Assembly: GCA_021773095.1 (NCBI GenBank)
Contig: JAJFKR010000002.1
Span: forward strand, 1-64,000
Direction of reading: 5' to 3'
DNA from: Woeseiaceae bacterium
GTDB taxonomy: Bacteria > Pseudomonadota > Gammaproteobacteria > Steroidobacterales > Woeseiaceae
Length of the DNA: 64,000 nt
This document shows positions 43,854 to 53,766 of this stretch, piece by piece (within the stretch, counting starts at the first letter, position 1; each line of letters opens with the position of its first letter). Under the pieces are notes generated by a model that searched no databases, had not been told where the DNA came from, and worked only from the letters and a program-made list of their open reading frames with translations. Position numbers and translations under genes: made by a program.

Positions 43854-44533
43854 CCGGATGCCTGCAAAATACCGTCTTCGAGCACTAGGATGCGATCCAT
43901 GCGCGCAGCAATCGAATGATCGTGCGTCACGATAACCAGGCTGGTTTTCATTTCCTGATTCAATTCGAGCATTAATTTCAGCACATGCTCACCGTTACCG
44001 GCATCCAGGTTTCCGGTCGGCTCATCCGCCAGCACCAGTTGCGGTTTTGTAATCAGCGCACGAGCCACAGCGGCACGCTGACGCTCACCGCCCGATAACT
44101 CACCGGGTTTGTGATGCAAGCGCTCGCCAAGTCCGACACGGCCGAGCAATACGCGGGCTTTTTCGATGGCAGAAGCTCTCGGTTCGCGTCGGATCATCAG
44201 CGGCATCGCCACGTTTTCCTCGGCCGTGAATTCCGGCAGTAGATGATGAAACTGGTAAATGAAACCAACGTTTCGATTGCGTAAATCGCCCTTTGCCGCT
44301 TCGTCGGTGCCGTGCATGGCCTCACCATTGATGAACACCTCGCCCTCGTCCGGTTCATCAAGACCGCCCATTATTTGCAGCAAAGTTGTTTTGCCAGATC
44401 CCGATGTGCCAATGATGGCAACCCGTTCGGCCGGCTTAACCTGCAGGTCAACACCGTGCAATACCACCAGCGTTGAGGCGCCTTCAGTAAATCGTCGCAC
44501 AACGCCACGGCAGTCCAGAACAGGGTTAGTCAT
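43850..44533 (-). CDS. lolD: Lipoprotein-releasing ABC transporter ATPase LolD
   Basis: A 227-aa ATPase energising release of outer-membrane lipoproteins. Walker [19 protein letters not shown], signature [15 protein letters not shown], Walker [14 protein letters not shown]-loop VTHD. ATG at 44533 ([10 protein letters not shown]) overlaps the upstream permease by 8 nt; an in-frame start at 44569 is rejected as it lies deep in that gene. Confidence 0.95.
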   Translation of the reverse strand: MTNPVLDCRGVVRRFTEGASTLVVLHGVDLQVKPAERVAIIGTSGSGKTTLLQIMGGLDEPDEGEVFINGEAMHGTDEAAKGDLRNRNVGFIYQFHHLLPEFTAEENVAMPLMIRREPRASAIEKARVLLGRVGLGERLHHKPGELSGGERQRAAVARALITKPQLVLADEPTGNLDAGNGEHVLKLMLELNQEMKTSLVIVTHDHSIAARMDRILVLEDGILQASG

Positions 44534-45773
44534 ATCGGAGGGCCTCAGCCGGCGCTGTCCTGGCAGCAACCCAGGCCGGATAAATGGTTGAAATCAACGC
44601 AAGCACAAGTGCAATAAACGCCACCAGCGCCACGTCGGCATATTGTAATTCCGACGGCAGATCGCTGATGAAATAAACGTCGGCCGCAAGAAACTTGATG
44701 CCGAATACCGACTCGAAAAAACCGATGATGGATTCGAGATTTAGCGCCAGCAGCATGCCCAGTCCAGCGCCCGCGAGCGTGCCTGCAATACCGACAATGC
44801 TGCCTTGCGTCACGAAGATCTTGAGTATGCTCGCTGGCCGCGCGCCAATAGTGCGCAGTATCGCGATATCCGCCTGTTTGTCTTTTACGACCATTACCAG
44901 CGTCGACACAATATTGAACGCGGCTACGGCGATGACCATCATCAAGATCACGAATAGGATCGATTTCGTTATCTGAATGGATCGAAAGAAATTGACGTGT
45001 CGGCGCGTCCAGTCGCTGACCAGTACCAGTTGGCCATTCTGAAGCGCGACTTCACGGACGATCGCCGGTGCCTCATAGATCTCCGTTACGGCCAGCCTAA
45101 CACCGCTCACCGAATCCCCCATGCGATATAACTTCTGCGCATCGCCGATATTGATGAACGCAAGACGGCGATCAAATTCGTACATGCCGACGCGGTAGAT
45201 ACCGCTGACTGTGAACCGTTTTGTCCGCGGCACAATGCCAGCCGGCGTCACTCTCCCCTCTGCCAGCGTCACGGTCACCTTGCCACCCGCTTCGACCTGC
45301 AATGCATCGGCCAGCTCAACGCCCAGGACAATATTGAAATCACCTTTCACAAGATCACCGAGCTCACCCGATTGCATGACGCCAGCAACACCGGATACGG
45401 CGTCTTCCATCTGTGGATCGATACCTCGCAGCTCGGCGCCGCTGATTTGTTTCTCGAACACGAGTAGCGCCTGTCCGGCAACATAAGGTGCCGCCGCAGT
45501 CACACGCGAATTGCTAACAGCGACAGCGATTAGCTCCTCGTAATTCGCCAACTGACCGTCGGTCCCCTCAATACTTGCGTGAGCTGTCATCGCCAACAAA
45601 CGGTCCTTGAGTTCACGCTCAAAGCCGTTGACCACGGACATGACGACAATCAACACGGTCACCGCTATCGCTATTCCCAACATGGAAATAGCAGAGATGA
45701 GCGACACAAAACTGTTGTTACTACGCGAGCGTACGTAGCGACTGCCGATCCAGAATTCGAAGCGCTTGCCCAT
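44526..45773 (-). CDS. lolE: Lipoprotein-releasing permease LolE-type
   Basis: A 415-aa inner-membrane permease of the FtsX/MacB type: one N-terminal helix, a periplasmic MacB-core domain of about 200 residues and three C-terminal helices. [20 protein letters not shown] and [19 protein letters not shown] are LolCE hallmarks. It is a paralog of the gene upstream. Which of the two corresponds to LolC or LolE is tentative; order alone (second permease, then lolD) was used. Confidence 0.88.
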   Translation of the reverse strand: MGKRFEFWIGSRYVRSRSNNSFVSLISAISMLGIAIAVTVLIVVMSVVNGFERELKDRLLAMTAHASIEGTDGQLANYEELIAVAVSNSRVTAAAPYVAGQALLVFEKQISGAELRGIDPQMEDAVSGVAGVMQSGELGDLVKGDFNIVLGVELADALQVEAGGKVTVTLAEGRVTPAGIVPRTKRFTVSGIYRVGMYEFDRRLAFINIGDAQKLYRMGDSVSGVRLAVTEIYEAPAIVREVALQNGQLVLVSDWTRRHVNFFRSIQITKSILFVILMMVIAVAAFNIVSTLVMVVKDKQADIAILRTIGARPASILKIFVTQGSIVGIAGTLAGAGLGMLLALNLESIIGFFESVFGIKFLAADVYFISDLPSELQYADVALVAFIALVLALISTIYPAWVAARTAPAEALRYD

Positions 45774-45779
45774 CAGCCG

Positions 45780-47024
45780 CTACTCATATCGCAGTGCGGC
45801 CGCCGGATTCACCAGCGCGGCACGTCTCGCCGGATACAGTGTTGCCAGCGACGTTAAGACAAACGCTGAGATACCGATTGCCAGAACATCGTTGGATTCG
45901 AGCTCGGATGGGATGTCCGTAACGTAATAGACATCCCCGGGCATGATCTGAAAACCGAAGAACTGTTCCAATACCGGCACCAGTGTCGGCACATTAATCG
46001 CAAGAATTACGCCCAGAATCACGCCAATCGCAACACCAGCCCAGCCGATGATGGCACCCTGCACAAAAAATACCCGTACAACACCTTGCGGACCCATGCC
46101 TAAAGTCCGCAGTACGGCAATATCGGTAGTTTTGTCGGTCACAACCATGACCAGGCTGGCAACGATATTGAATGCGGCCACACCGATAATCAGCGACAGG
46201 ATCAAGGACATCATCATCTTCTCGAGACGTATCGCCCGAAAGTAACTGCCGTTTTCGATGGTCCAGTCGCTGCTTTCGAAGTAGCTGCCCAACTTTGTCT
46301 GCAATGATCGGGAAATGGCCGGCGCAGCCATAACATCACTGGCCCGGAAGCGAATCGAGCCGACCGCTGTACCGAGCCCCAGAATGGCCGCGACATCGTC
46401 CGCGTGGACCAGTGCCAGCACCGCATCGTGGTCCTGCAGTCCAGCTTCAAAAATGCCGCGCGTTACAAAGCGCTCAAGGACCGGTTGTAGCGTGCCATCG
46501 CCGACGGGTTTTGGCACCAGCAGCACGACACTGTCGCCAACCCGCGCGCCCAAATCATAGGCAAGCATCCGACCGAGGATGATATTGCGTCCACCCGGTT
46601 GCAAATCGTTGAGGTCGCCTTCGATCATATTGATCATGTCGCCCGAGAGCTGGCGTTCATAGTCTGGCTCTACGCCGTGCACCAGCACTGCGACCAGGTC
46701 GCGGCCCGACTGAATCATGCCTTCCATTGGCACGAACGGTGCTGCCGCTACGACGCCGGGCTCTGCCGCCACCTGATCGAGCAGCGTTTCCCAGTCTTCC
46801 GTTCTTCCATCGGCGGCCGCAACGGAACCATGCGCCGACATGCTCAGCAAACGGCTGCGCAACTCACCTTCAAAACCGTTCATCACCGACAGGATTACTA
46901 TGAGCGCAGCCACGCCCAGAGATATCCCGATGAGGGAAATCAGGGTGATAAACGACACGAAACGAGTGCGCCGTTTGGCCCGCAAATAACGCAGTCCAAT
47001 GAAGAGTTCGACAGGATTTAGCAT
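45780..47024 (-). CDS. lolC: Lipoprotein-releasing permease LolC-type
   Basis: A 414-aa paralog of the downstream permease with the same topology: FVSFITLISLIGISLGVAAL near the start and DIAVLRTLGMGPQGVVRVFF before the last helices. It forms with LolD and the other permease the LolCDE complex that hands mature lipoproteins to LolA. It is first in a three-gene unit, six nucleotides before the next gene. Such clients include the lipoproteins at 345, 10446 and 16367. Confidence 0.88.
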   Translation of the reverse strand: MLNPVELFIGLRYLRAKRRTRFVSFITLISLIGISLGVAALIVILSVMNGFEGELRSRLLSMSAHGSVAAADGRTEDWETLLDQVAAEPGVVAAAPFVPMEGMIQSGRDLVAVLVHGVEPDYERQLSGDMINMIEGDLNDLQPGGRNIILGRMLAYDLGARVGDSVVLLVPKPVGDGTLQPVLERFVTRGIFEAGLQDHDAVLALVHADDVAAILGLGTAVGSIRFRASDVMAAPAISRSLQTKLGSYFESSDWTIENGSYFRAIRLEKMMMSLILSLIIGVAAFNIVASLVMVVTDKTTDIAVLRTLGMGPQGVVRVFFVQGAIIGWAGVAIGVILGVILAINVPTLVPVLEQFFGFQIMPGDVYYVTDIPSELESNDVLAIGISAFVLTSLATLYPARRAALVNPAAALRYE

Positions 47025-47126
47025 CGGCTCGCATTAAACCACATTCGACGTCTTGTGACGCAGTTCGCATGGGGAACTGCTGTCAGCAGTGATATAGTTC
47101 CAGAACCACACATGGGAGTAGTACCA

Positions 47127-47402
47127 ATGATCAAGTTGCGAATTCTATCCGCAATCGCTTTGCTCGCAGCCTTCGGCGCAATGACAAGCGCTGAAACTGT
47201 CAATATGAGCGGTGCAACGGCAGCATCGGACGACGGACGCCCGTCTCGTGGAATGACGCAGGCGAGTGTTGAATCCAGGTACGGCAGCCCGATTTCGGTC
47301 GAGGCGCCGGTTGGTGAGCCGCCCATCACGCGTTGGGTTTATTCCGATTTTGTTGTATTTTTCGAGTACGACCGGGTGATTCACGCTGTTGTAAAGCGCT
47401 AA
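47127..47402 (+). CDS. Small exported BamE/OmlA-like protein
   Basis: A 91-aa protein with a signal peptide (MIKLRILSAIALLAAFGAMTSA) and a compact C-terminal domain of about 55 residues: GMTQASVESRYGSPISVEAP then PITRWVYSDFVVFFEYDRVI. The GMT-x-VExxxGxP pattern and the W-Y strand resemble the SmpA/BamE fold but there is no lipobox. GGGAG lies 10 nt before ATG 47127. Function unknown. A strong terminator follows, so it is its own transcription unit between lolC and mfd. Confidence 0.8.
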   Translation: MIKLRILSAIALLAAFGAMTSAETVNMSGATAASDDGRPSRGMTQASVESRYGSPISVEAPVGEPPITRWVYSDFVVFFEYDRVIHAVVKR

Positions 47403-47419
47403 TCGATTACAAGCTCTGG

Positions 47420-47450
47420 AGCCCGGGTCGGAAACGACCCGGGCTTTTTT
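47420..47450 (+). terminator. Strong rho-independent terminator
   Basis: An 11-bp perfect stem AGCCCGGGTCG/CGACCCGGGCT with a GAAA tetraloop is followed by six T. It ends the small BamE-like gene and separates it from mfd. Confidence 0.93.
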
Positions 47451-47501
47451 ATGACTGTGTAATAATCGCGTCCCGCACACCTTATCTGACCGAATATCAC
47501 A

Positions 47502-50500
47502 TTGACCCAAGCTTTACTCATTCCCGGTAATTTCAAGCTTCCACAGGCTGGTGACGATACGGCCTGGGGCCGTTTGATCGGTGCCAGCAGCTCGCTGGCA
47601 GCGGCCGAACTCGCCGAGTATCTCGCGACCGGCGGCCGGCGGCCGCTGCTGTTATTGGCCGAAGATCCGAGGCATGCGGATCTACTTGAAGCCGAGGTTC
47701 GCTTCTTTACAAACGAGGCTGTACCGGTCGAGCATTTCGTCGAGTGGGAAACCTTGCCATGGGACAACTTTTCGCCTCACCAGGACATCATTTCAGAGCG
47801 GCTCCGAGTACTTGCAGCGCTGCCGAAAATGGCCAATGGCGTCATCATTGCCACCGTCGGAATCTTGCATCAGCGCCTGCCACCGCTCGACTACGTCGCC
47901 GCTCGTTCGTTGTCACTCGGCGTTGGCCAACAATTACCGCGTGAGGAATTTACGCGGTCATTGGTCGAGGCCGGATACCTGCGCGTACCGCAGGTTTCCG
48001 AGCATGGCGAGTTCGCGGTCAGGGGCTCATTGATCGACATTTTCCCGATGGGTACCGAGACGCCGGTCCGAATAGACTTTTTCGACGATGACATAGAGTC
48101 GCTACGCTATTTTTCTGCGGACAGTCAACTGTCCGGCGGCAGGGTCGATGCTGTTCGCATTCTGCCGGCGAGAGAGGTCCCGCTGGATGCTGATGCCATT
48201 ACTGAATTTCGGCATAACCATCGCGAACGTTTCGACGGCCAGCCCGGCAAGTCCCGCGTGTACCGTGATGTATCTGACGGTATCGCGCACGGCGGTATAG
48301 AGTATTACCTGCCACTGTTCTTCGATACTACAGCGTCTTTTGCTGACTATTTACCGGGCAACACCGTTGTTCTGTCACCGGATTCTCTGCATTCATTACT
48401 CGAACAATTCTGGGACGAGGCGCGGCAACGTTTTGCGATGTGCAGTCTGGACGCGGAGCGTCCGGTTCTGAATGCTGAAGAAACGTTCATAAGCCCTGAA
48501 AAAATCTCATCACGACTGAATGCTTTTTCCCGCATCCGTTACTCAGCGCAGTCTCTCAGCGGTCATGCGGTCAACTACGACACTCGACTGCCACCCGCCA
48601 TGAAAATTGAAGCGCGATACGAAGATGCCGCCGCCTCGCTGATGCAGTTTTTGCAATCCTTTGATGGTCGCGTGCTTTTCAGTACCGATTCGCCGGGCCG
48701 CCTCGAGCAATTACACGACCTCTTGTCGGGACGGGGTCTTGATTTGGCGCGTGTCGATGGCTGGTGCCAGTTTCGTGAAGACAGTCACCGCATCGGCGTC
48801 ACTATTGCACCCGTCGATAACGGCGTCCTGCTGCCGACCGCCAAAATCGCGATCGTCAGCGAGCAGCAATTATTTGGTGAACGCTCAACGACGCGCCGCC
48901 GCCGCAAACATCGCAGCGACCGTGATCCCGAAACCATCATTCGACAACTTAACGACCTGCAGAACGGCTCACCGGTCGTGCACGCAGAATACGGCGTCGG
49001 CCGCTATCTGGGTCTGATTACCCTCGAGACCGGCGGCATAAAGGCTGAGTTCCTGCATCTGCAATATGCGGACGGCGACAAGCTGTATGTGCCGGTGCAC
49101 GCTTTGGAGCTGATTTCCCGTTATACCGGCGCCTCGCCCGACAACGCCCCGCTGCATCGCCTCGGCAGTGATCAATGGGAAAAGGCGCGCAAGCGTGCCA
49201 TCAGGAAGATCCGCGACGTCGCCGCAGAATTACTCGATATTTACGCCCGCCGTGCGGCGCGGGTCGGACATCGATTTCGCTGGCCCGAAAACGAATACCG
49301 ATCCTTCGAATCCGGCTTCCCATTTGAGCTCACCGAAGATCAGGCACAGACGATTGATGAGGTCCTTGCAGACCTCGCGTCCGACAAACCCATGGACCGT
49401 GTTGTCTGTGGAGATGTCGGTTTTGGCAAGACTGAGGTGGCATTGCGTGCGACATTTGCTGCGATTCACGGTGGCAAGCAAGTCGCCGTACTGGTGCCAA
49501 CAACACTACTGGCGCAACAACATGGCCAGACCTTTCGCGACCGTTTCGCGGATTGGCCCATCCGGGTCGAGGTTCTGTCTCGTTTCCAGACCGCGAAAGA
49601 GGCGAAAGACATCGTCAGGGGATTGCAGTCCGGCACTGTCGATGTGCTCATCGGCACACACCGCCTGCTCGGACATACAAAAGACTTTCACGACGTCGGT
49701 CTCATTATCGTGGACGAAGAACACCGCTTTGGCGTTCGCCACAAGGAAGCCATCAAGTCCTTACGCAGTGAAATTGACGTACTGACGCTGACCGCGACAC
49801 CGATACCGCGAACGCTGAATATGGCGTTTGGCGGTATTCGGGAAATGTCCCTGATTACGACTCCTCCAGCCGATCGCCTCGCGGTCAAGACCTTCGTCTC
49901 CGAATGGAACGACGTTGTCATTCGGGAAGCCTGTTTGCGAGAAATCAAACGCGGTGGCCAGGTGTATTTCATTCACAACCGTGTCGAGGACATCGAGCGC
50001 ATCGAGCTACAGCTACAAAAGCTGGTACCTGAGGCCAACATAAGAATCGGACACGGACAGATGCGAGAGCGTGACCTGGAACAGGTGATGCTCGACTTCT
50101 ATCACCGGCGTTTCAACGTGCTGTTGTGCACCACCATCGTCGAAAGCGGCATCGACGTACCAACGGCGAACACGATCATCATCAATCGTGCGGATCGCTT
50201 CGGACTCGCGCAACTGCATCAACTACGCGGCCGAGTTGGTCGCTCGCATCACCGTGCCTACGCCTATCTCGTTGCACCACCGAAAGCCGTCATGACCGCC
50301 GACGCAATCAAACGCCTTGAGGCGATCGATTCGCTGGAAGATCTGGGTTCCGGATTCACGCTGGCTACGCACGATCTCGAGATCCGTGGTGCCGGAGAAC
50401 TACTGGGTGACACGCAAAGCGGGCAGATACAGGAAATCGGCTTTTCGTTGTACACGGAGCTCCTGGGGCGGGCAGTCGACTCACTGAAGTCCGGCGATGA

Positions 50501-50966
50501 AGTCAATCTGGATGCACCGTTAGATGCCGGCGTTGATATCAACCTGCACATTCCGGCTCTGCTGCCCGACGATTATGTTCCCGACGTTCATCTCAGACTG
50601 ATGCTTTACAAGCGTATTTCCGCCGCCGAAAACACAGACGAGTTGCGGGAACTGCAGGTTGAACTCATCGATCGCTTCGGTCTGCTCCCGGATGCCAGCA
50701 AGAACCTCATTCGGATCGCCTCGATAAAGAGATCAGCCCGCGCACTCGGCGTCGAGAAAATCGACGCCGCCGATCGCGGCGGGTACCTGATTTTCGCCAC
50801 CGAAAGCCATATTGACCCTGTCGCTCTCGTACAATTAGTGCAAAATGACAGTCGTCGTTATCGACTGCAGGGATCACACCGACTGCAAATCACCGATGAA
50901 CTGGTCAATATTGAAAAACGGTTCCGCACGGTTGAGGACCTTTTGCAGCACCTCAAGGTCAAATGA
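47502..50966 (+). CDS. mfd: Transcription-repair coupling factor Mfd
   Basis: A 1154-aa DNA translocase that removes stalled RNA polymerase and recruits UvrA. UvrB-homology module at the N-terminus (VEWETLPWDNFSPHQDIISE), RNA-polymerase interaction domain (GSPVVHAEYGVGRYLGLITL), helicase core with GDVGFGKTEVALRA (Walker A), IVDEEHRFGV (DEEH box), TATPIPRTLNMA, and SGIDVPTANTIIINRADRFG, then the TRCF domain. The only canonical start after the in-frame stop at 47487 is TTG at 47502, without a clear ribosome site. csiV follows by 22 nt. Confidence 0.95.
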   Translation: MTQALLIPGNFKLPQAGDDTAWGRLIGASSSLAAAELAEYLATGGRRPLLLLAEDPRHADLLEAEVRFFTNEAVPVEHFVEWETLPWDNFSPHQDIISERLRVLAALPKMANGVIIATVGILHQRLPPLDYVAARSLSLGVGQQLPREEFTRSLVEAGYLRVPQVSEHGEFAVRGSLIDIFPMGTETPVRIDFFDDDIESLRYFSADSQLSGGRVDAVRILPAREVPLDADAITEFRHNHRERFDGQPGKSRVYRDVSDGIAHGGIEYYLPLFFDTTASFADYLPGNTVVLSPDSLHSLLEQFWDEARQRFAMCSLDAERPVLNAEETFISPEKISSRLNAFSRIRYSAQSLSGHAVNYDTRLPPAMKIEARYEDAAASLMQFLQSFDGRVLFSTDSPGRLEQLHDLLSGRGLDLARVDGWCQFREDSHRIGVTIAPVDNGVLLPTAKIAIVSEQQLFGERSTTRRRRKHRSDRDPETIIRQLNDLQNGSPVVHAEYGVGRYLGLITLETGGIKAEFLHLQYADGDKLYVPVHALELISRYTGASPDNAPLHRLGSDQWEKARKRAIRKIRDVAAELLDIYARRAARVGHRFRWPENEYRSFESGFPFELTEDQAQTIDEVLADLASDKPMDRVVCGDVGFGKTEVALRATFAAIHGGKQVAVLVPTTLLAQQHGQTFRDRFADWPIRVEVLSRFQTAKEAKDIVRGLQSGTVDVLIGTHRLLGHTKDFHDVGLIIVDEEHRFGVRHKEAIKSLRSEIDVLTLTATPIPRTLNMAFGGIREMSLITTPPADRLAVKTFVSEWNDVVIREACLREIKRGGQVYFIHNRVEDIERIELQLQKLVPEANIRIGHGQMRERDLEQVMLDFYHRRFNVLLCTTIVESGIDVPTANTIIINRADRFGLAQLHQLRGRVGRSHHRAYAYLVAPPKAVMTADAIKRLEAIDSLEDLGSGFTLATHDLEIRGAGELLGDTQSGQIQEIGFSLYTELLGRAVDSLKSGDEVNLDAPLDAGVDINLHIPALLPDDYVPDVHLRLMLYKRISAAENTDELRELQVELIDRFGLLPDASKNLIRIASIKRSARALGVEKIDAADRGGYLIFATESHIDPVALVQLVQNDSRRYRLQGSHRLQITDELVNIEKRFRTVEDLLQHLKVK

Positions 50967-50988
50967 AGCTTACAGGATGAATTACTGC

Positions 50989-51834
50989 ATGAAAAAATGC
51001 GTCTCTCTATTGCTGCTGCCATTACTGGCTGCCGGCGCGCTCGCTCAGGATATCCCGGACGAAGATGCTCAGCCGGAAATACGACGTTATACCGTTGAGG
51101 TCATCATATTCGCGTACGCAGAGGAATCTTCAGTAGGGTCGGAGGTCTTCCCGCCCGACATCCCGCCGGCCATTGAAGCAGCGCTGGACGAAGAACTGCT
51201 TGAGGATCTGGACGATGATCGAGGCATTGAGGACGCGCTTGAGTCTGTCCCCGAAGTCATTGAGGAAGACGCATTACCTGAGGACAAAAAATACGAGCTG
51301 GTCATGCTTGCGGAAGAGGACTTCGGACTGGTGGAGGCCTACGAACAACTGGAGTTGCTCGACGCTTATCAGCCGCTGTTGCATTTCGGCTGGACGCAAC
51401 CAACCTACCCGGACGAGGAAGTTGAAGCACGTCCGCTCAGTTCCTTTGTGACTCCACCCAGGGGCCTGGAGGGCGACCTCACGTTGTACCTGAGCCGCTA
51501 CTTGCATCTGGCGGTAAAACTGCAACTGGACGAGGCGTTTCGCGATGAACTCCCGGACAACGTGTCTTGGGAAAATGACGACCCGGGCGATGAAGCCGAG
51601 GAGTTTTTGATGCGCAGCAGTTTCGACGACGGTTTCTACGATTTCAGCGACGAAGCGCCTGTCAGTTATCCGGTGTACTACCGCATCGATGAGGATCGTA
51701 TCTTTCGCAACGGCGAACTTCGTTATTTCGACCATCCTAAATTCGGTGTGTTGGCCAGAATCACCCGCGTTGAGGAAGAGGAAGAAGGTGAGCTCCTCGG
51801 TGACATGGAACTACTGGGCGACGACGTCGAGTAA
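50989..51834 (+). CDS. csiV: CsiV family protein
   Basis: A 281-aa exported protein. Signal peptide MKKCVSLLLLPLLAAGALAQ, then the CsiV pattern: YTVEVIIFAYAEESS, PLLHFGWTQP, GDLTLYLSRYLHLAVKL and NGELRYFDHPKFGVLARITR. Between them lies a very acidic insert (about residues 45-90). In Pseudomonas CsiV binds peptidoglycan and the chaperone-like role is incompletely known. ATG at 50989 fits the signal peptide; a second ATG at 50977 is also possible. Its last 24 nt overlap the convergent gene. Confidence 0.85.
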   Translation: MKKCVSLLLLPLLAAGALAQDIPDEDAQPEIRRYTVEVIIFAYAEESSVGSEVFPPDIPPAIEAALDEELLEDLDDDRGIEDALESVPEVIEEDALPEDKKYELVMLAEEDFGLVEAYEQLELLDAYQPLLHFGWTQPTYPDEEVEARPLSSFVTPPRGLEGDLTLYLSRYLHLAVKLQLDEAFRDELPDNVSWENDDPGDEAEEFLMRSSFDDGFYDFSDEAPVSYPVYYRIDEDRIFRNGELRYFDHPKFGVLARITRVEEEEEGELLGDMELLGDDVE

Positions 51835-52704
51835 ATCGCTTAGGAACTCTTTCGCATCGCGTTTTTCGGCGCTGACATCCACGACCGTTACCTCGTAGGT
51901 CACAGTTACGAAATTTGACGAGATCGATCGCGGATGATGCAGTCCAAGTTCACGCACGGCCGTGGAAATTTTTCCAGCAAATTCTCGCACACCGTTCTCA
52001 TCCGTTGAATGCGACAAAACAACGAAACGCTGTCCGTCCGGACGTGCGACGACATCACTGGCACGCCGCAGGCAGCGCCTGATCGCCTGACCTACCCGAC
52101 GCAAACACGAATCGGCCGCGTGCCGGCCGAACACCTCAAGGTAGGCGGCGAACTCTTCCAGCGTGAATGTCACCAACGATAATTTACCAGTCTCCCGTTC
52201 GGCAACCGCCCAATCGTGCTCAAATACATCCGCAAATGCGCCGCCGTTCAGGAGGCCCGTAACCGGGTCATCGCGTGACAAGTCCCGAATTCGGCGCTTC
52301 GCTTTCAGCAGTGCATGGTGCGTCTCCGCGCCTTCGGCCGTTCCTGCACCGGTACCTGTACGCCAGTAAGCGACGTAGAATCCGGCCATTTTTTCATCAG
52401 GAAGTTGCAGCGGTCGCAGCGCGAGCAGGTACTCACGGTTGTTTGCTTCGATCGGCAGGCTCGTCTCCTGCTGCGCCCGGACTGCCTCACTGATTTCCAG
52501 CGCAAGATCACGCCCGGCGAGTTCTTCGATGACGTCGGCAAAGGGTTTATTCAATACTGTATCAGTCGTGATCGTCGCGAAAGCCGGGTTGGCCAACACT
52601 ACGGGCCAGTCGGGTTGACCGATGTGTGCGATCAACAGCGGCTCGGATGTCGCCGCGATAACCTGCTCCAGTATTTCCTGATTGACGGTCTTCATCTTAG
52701 GCAT
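51811..52704 (-). CDS. PAS protein with degenerate GGDEF domain
   Basis: A 297-aa cytoplasmic protein: an N-terminal PAS fold (about 12-120, with VVLANPAFATITTD) and a GGDEF-like domain beginning RDLSRDDPVTGLLN. The active-site GGDEF is replaced by PDGQR (DVVARPDGQRFVVL), so cyclase activity is not expected; it may bind or sense instead. The gene ends 24 nt inside csiV on the other strand. It overlaps nagZ by 8 nt and is last in the long minus-strand run. Confidence 0.8.
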   Translation of the reverse strand: MPKMKTVNQEILEQVIAATSEPLLIAHIGQPDWPVVLANPAFATITTDTVLNKPFADVIEELAGRDLALEISEAVRAQQETSLPIEANNREYLLALRPLQLPDEKMAGFYVAYWRTGTGAGTAEGAETHHALLKAKRRIRDLSRDDPVTGLLNGGAFADVFEHDWAVAERETGKLSLVTFTLEEFAAYLEVFGRHAADSCLRRVGQAIRRCLRRASDVVARPDGQRFVVLSHSTDENGVREFAGKISTAVRELGLHHPRSISSNFVTVTYEVTVVDVSAEKRDAKEFLSDLLDVVAQ

Positions 52705-53743
52705 TCAGCTGCAGCTCCGGCCGGGAACTCCAGTTCGAAAACAGTGCGTTGGCCTCCTGCCACTCGTCACTTGCGCGCAACGTCTTGCGCTGCACTTGCC
52801 CGGTGCCGTGCAATCTGGCCAGCCGTACAAGCGATAAAGGATTGGAGTACTCATTCAATGCGCTGACTGTCTCATGTGCCGCATCGCGGTCATTGCAGAC
52901 CAGGATCATGTCACACCCCGCTTTGAGCGCGAGCTGTGCGCGTTCCCGCATACGGCCATAGCTGCTCGTCGCCTTCATGGTCAGATCGTCGCAGAAAACC
53001 GCGCCACCAAAACCCAGCCTTTCGCGCAGTTCTCGCTGAATCCAGTATTCGGAAAAGCCCGCCGGCATTGTGTCAATTTCCTGATACACAATGTGCGCCG
53101 GCATCACACCGGCGACAACCCCGGTATTCATCAAACGCTCGTACGGCCGCATATCATCGAGTACTAAACCGTAATCTCGTCGGTCGACCGGCAGGCGCTG
53201 ATGTGAATCGGCGACAACAGCACCGTGCCCCGGAAAGTGTTTCGCTACGGCTGCCATACCCGCGCTTCGTAGTCCACGCGCGAATGCTTCTGCCAAATCG
53301 CTTACGGCCTCAGGTTTGCGGTGGAACGAACGGTTGCCAATTATTTCGCTAATACCCCAGTCGAGATCAACACAAGGCGCAAAACAAAGATCGATGCCAG
53401 CCGCCCGCAGCTCGGATGCGATCAGCCAACCCGCCTGGCGGGCGATCCTGAGGCCAGACTCACTATTGCGATCGTATTCGCGACCGATGTGGCGCATCGG
53501 TGGCATTTCGGTAAATCCTTCACGAAAGCGCTGCACCCGACCCCCCTCGTGATCGACGGCTATCATCAGGGGTGGACTACGAAGTGCCCGAATCTCAGCA
53601 ATCAGGTCGGTCACCTGTTCGACCGATTCGAAATTACGTGTGAAAAGAATGACGCCGCCGACAGCCGGCTCACGCAGCAGATCGCGGTCTGCCGGACTCA
53701 GAGCAAGTCCTTCAATATCGAGCATCACGGGTCCCATTGACAT
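52697..53743 (-). CDS. nagZ: Beta-N-acetylhexosaminidase NagZ
   Basis: A 348-aa cytosolic glycoside hydrolase family 3 enzyme that trims GlcNAc from recycled anhydro-muropeptides. Seen: GPVMLDIEGLALSPADRDLL, DHEGGRVQRFR, AVAKHFPGHGAVVADSHQRL with the catalytic His, and FCDDLTMKA with the nucleophile Asp. ATG at 53743 has GAGG 8 nt upstream; a GTG at 53770 that overlaps the rlmD stop (GTGA) is an alternative that adds nine residues. Confidence 0.95.
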   Translation of the reverse strand: MSMGPVMLDIEGLALSPADRDLLREPAVGGVILFTRNFESVEQVTDLIAEIRALRSPPLMIAVDHEGGRVQRFREGFTEMPPMRHIGREYDRNSESGLRIARQAGWLIASELRAAGIDLCFAPCVDLDWGISEIIGNRSFHRKPEAVSDLAEAFARGLRSAGMAAVAKHFPGHGAVVADSHQRLPVDRRDYGLVLDDMRPYERLMNTGVVAGVMPAHIVYQEIDTMPAGFSEYWIQRELRERLGFGGAVFCDDLTMKATSSYGRMRERAQLALKAGCDMILVCNDRDAAHETVSALNEYSNPLSLVRLARLHGTGQVQRKTLRASDEWQEANALFSNWSSRPELQLNA

Positions 53744-53766
53744 CCGCTGCGCCTCACGTGTTGTTG

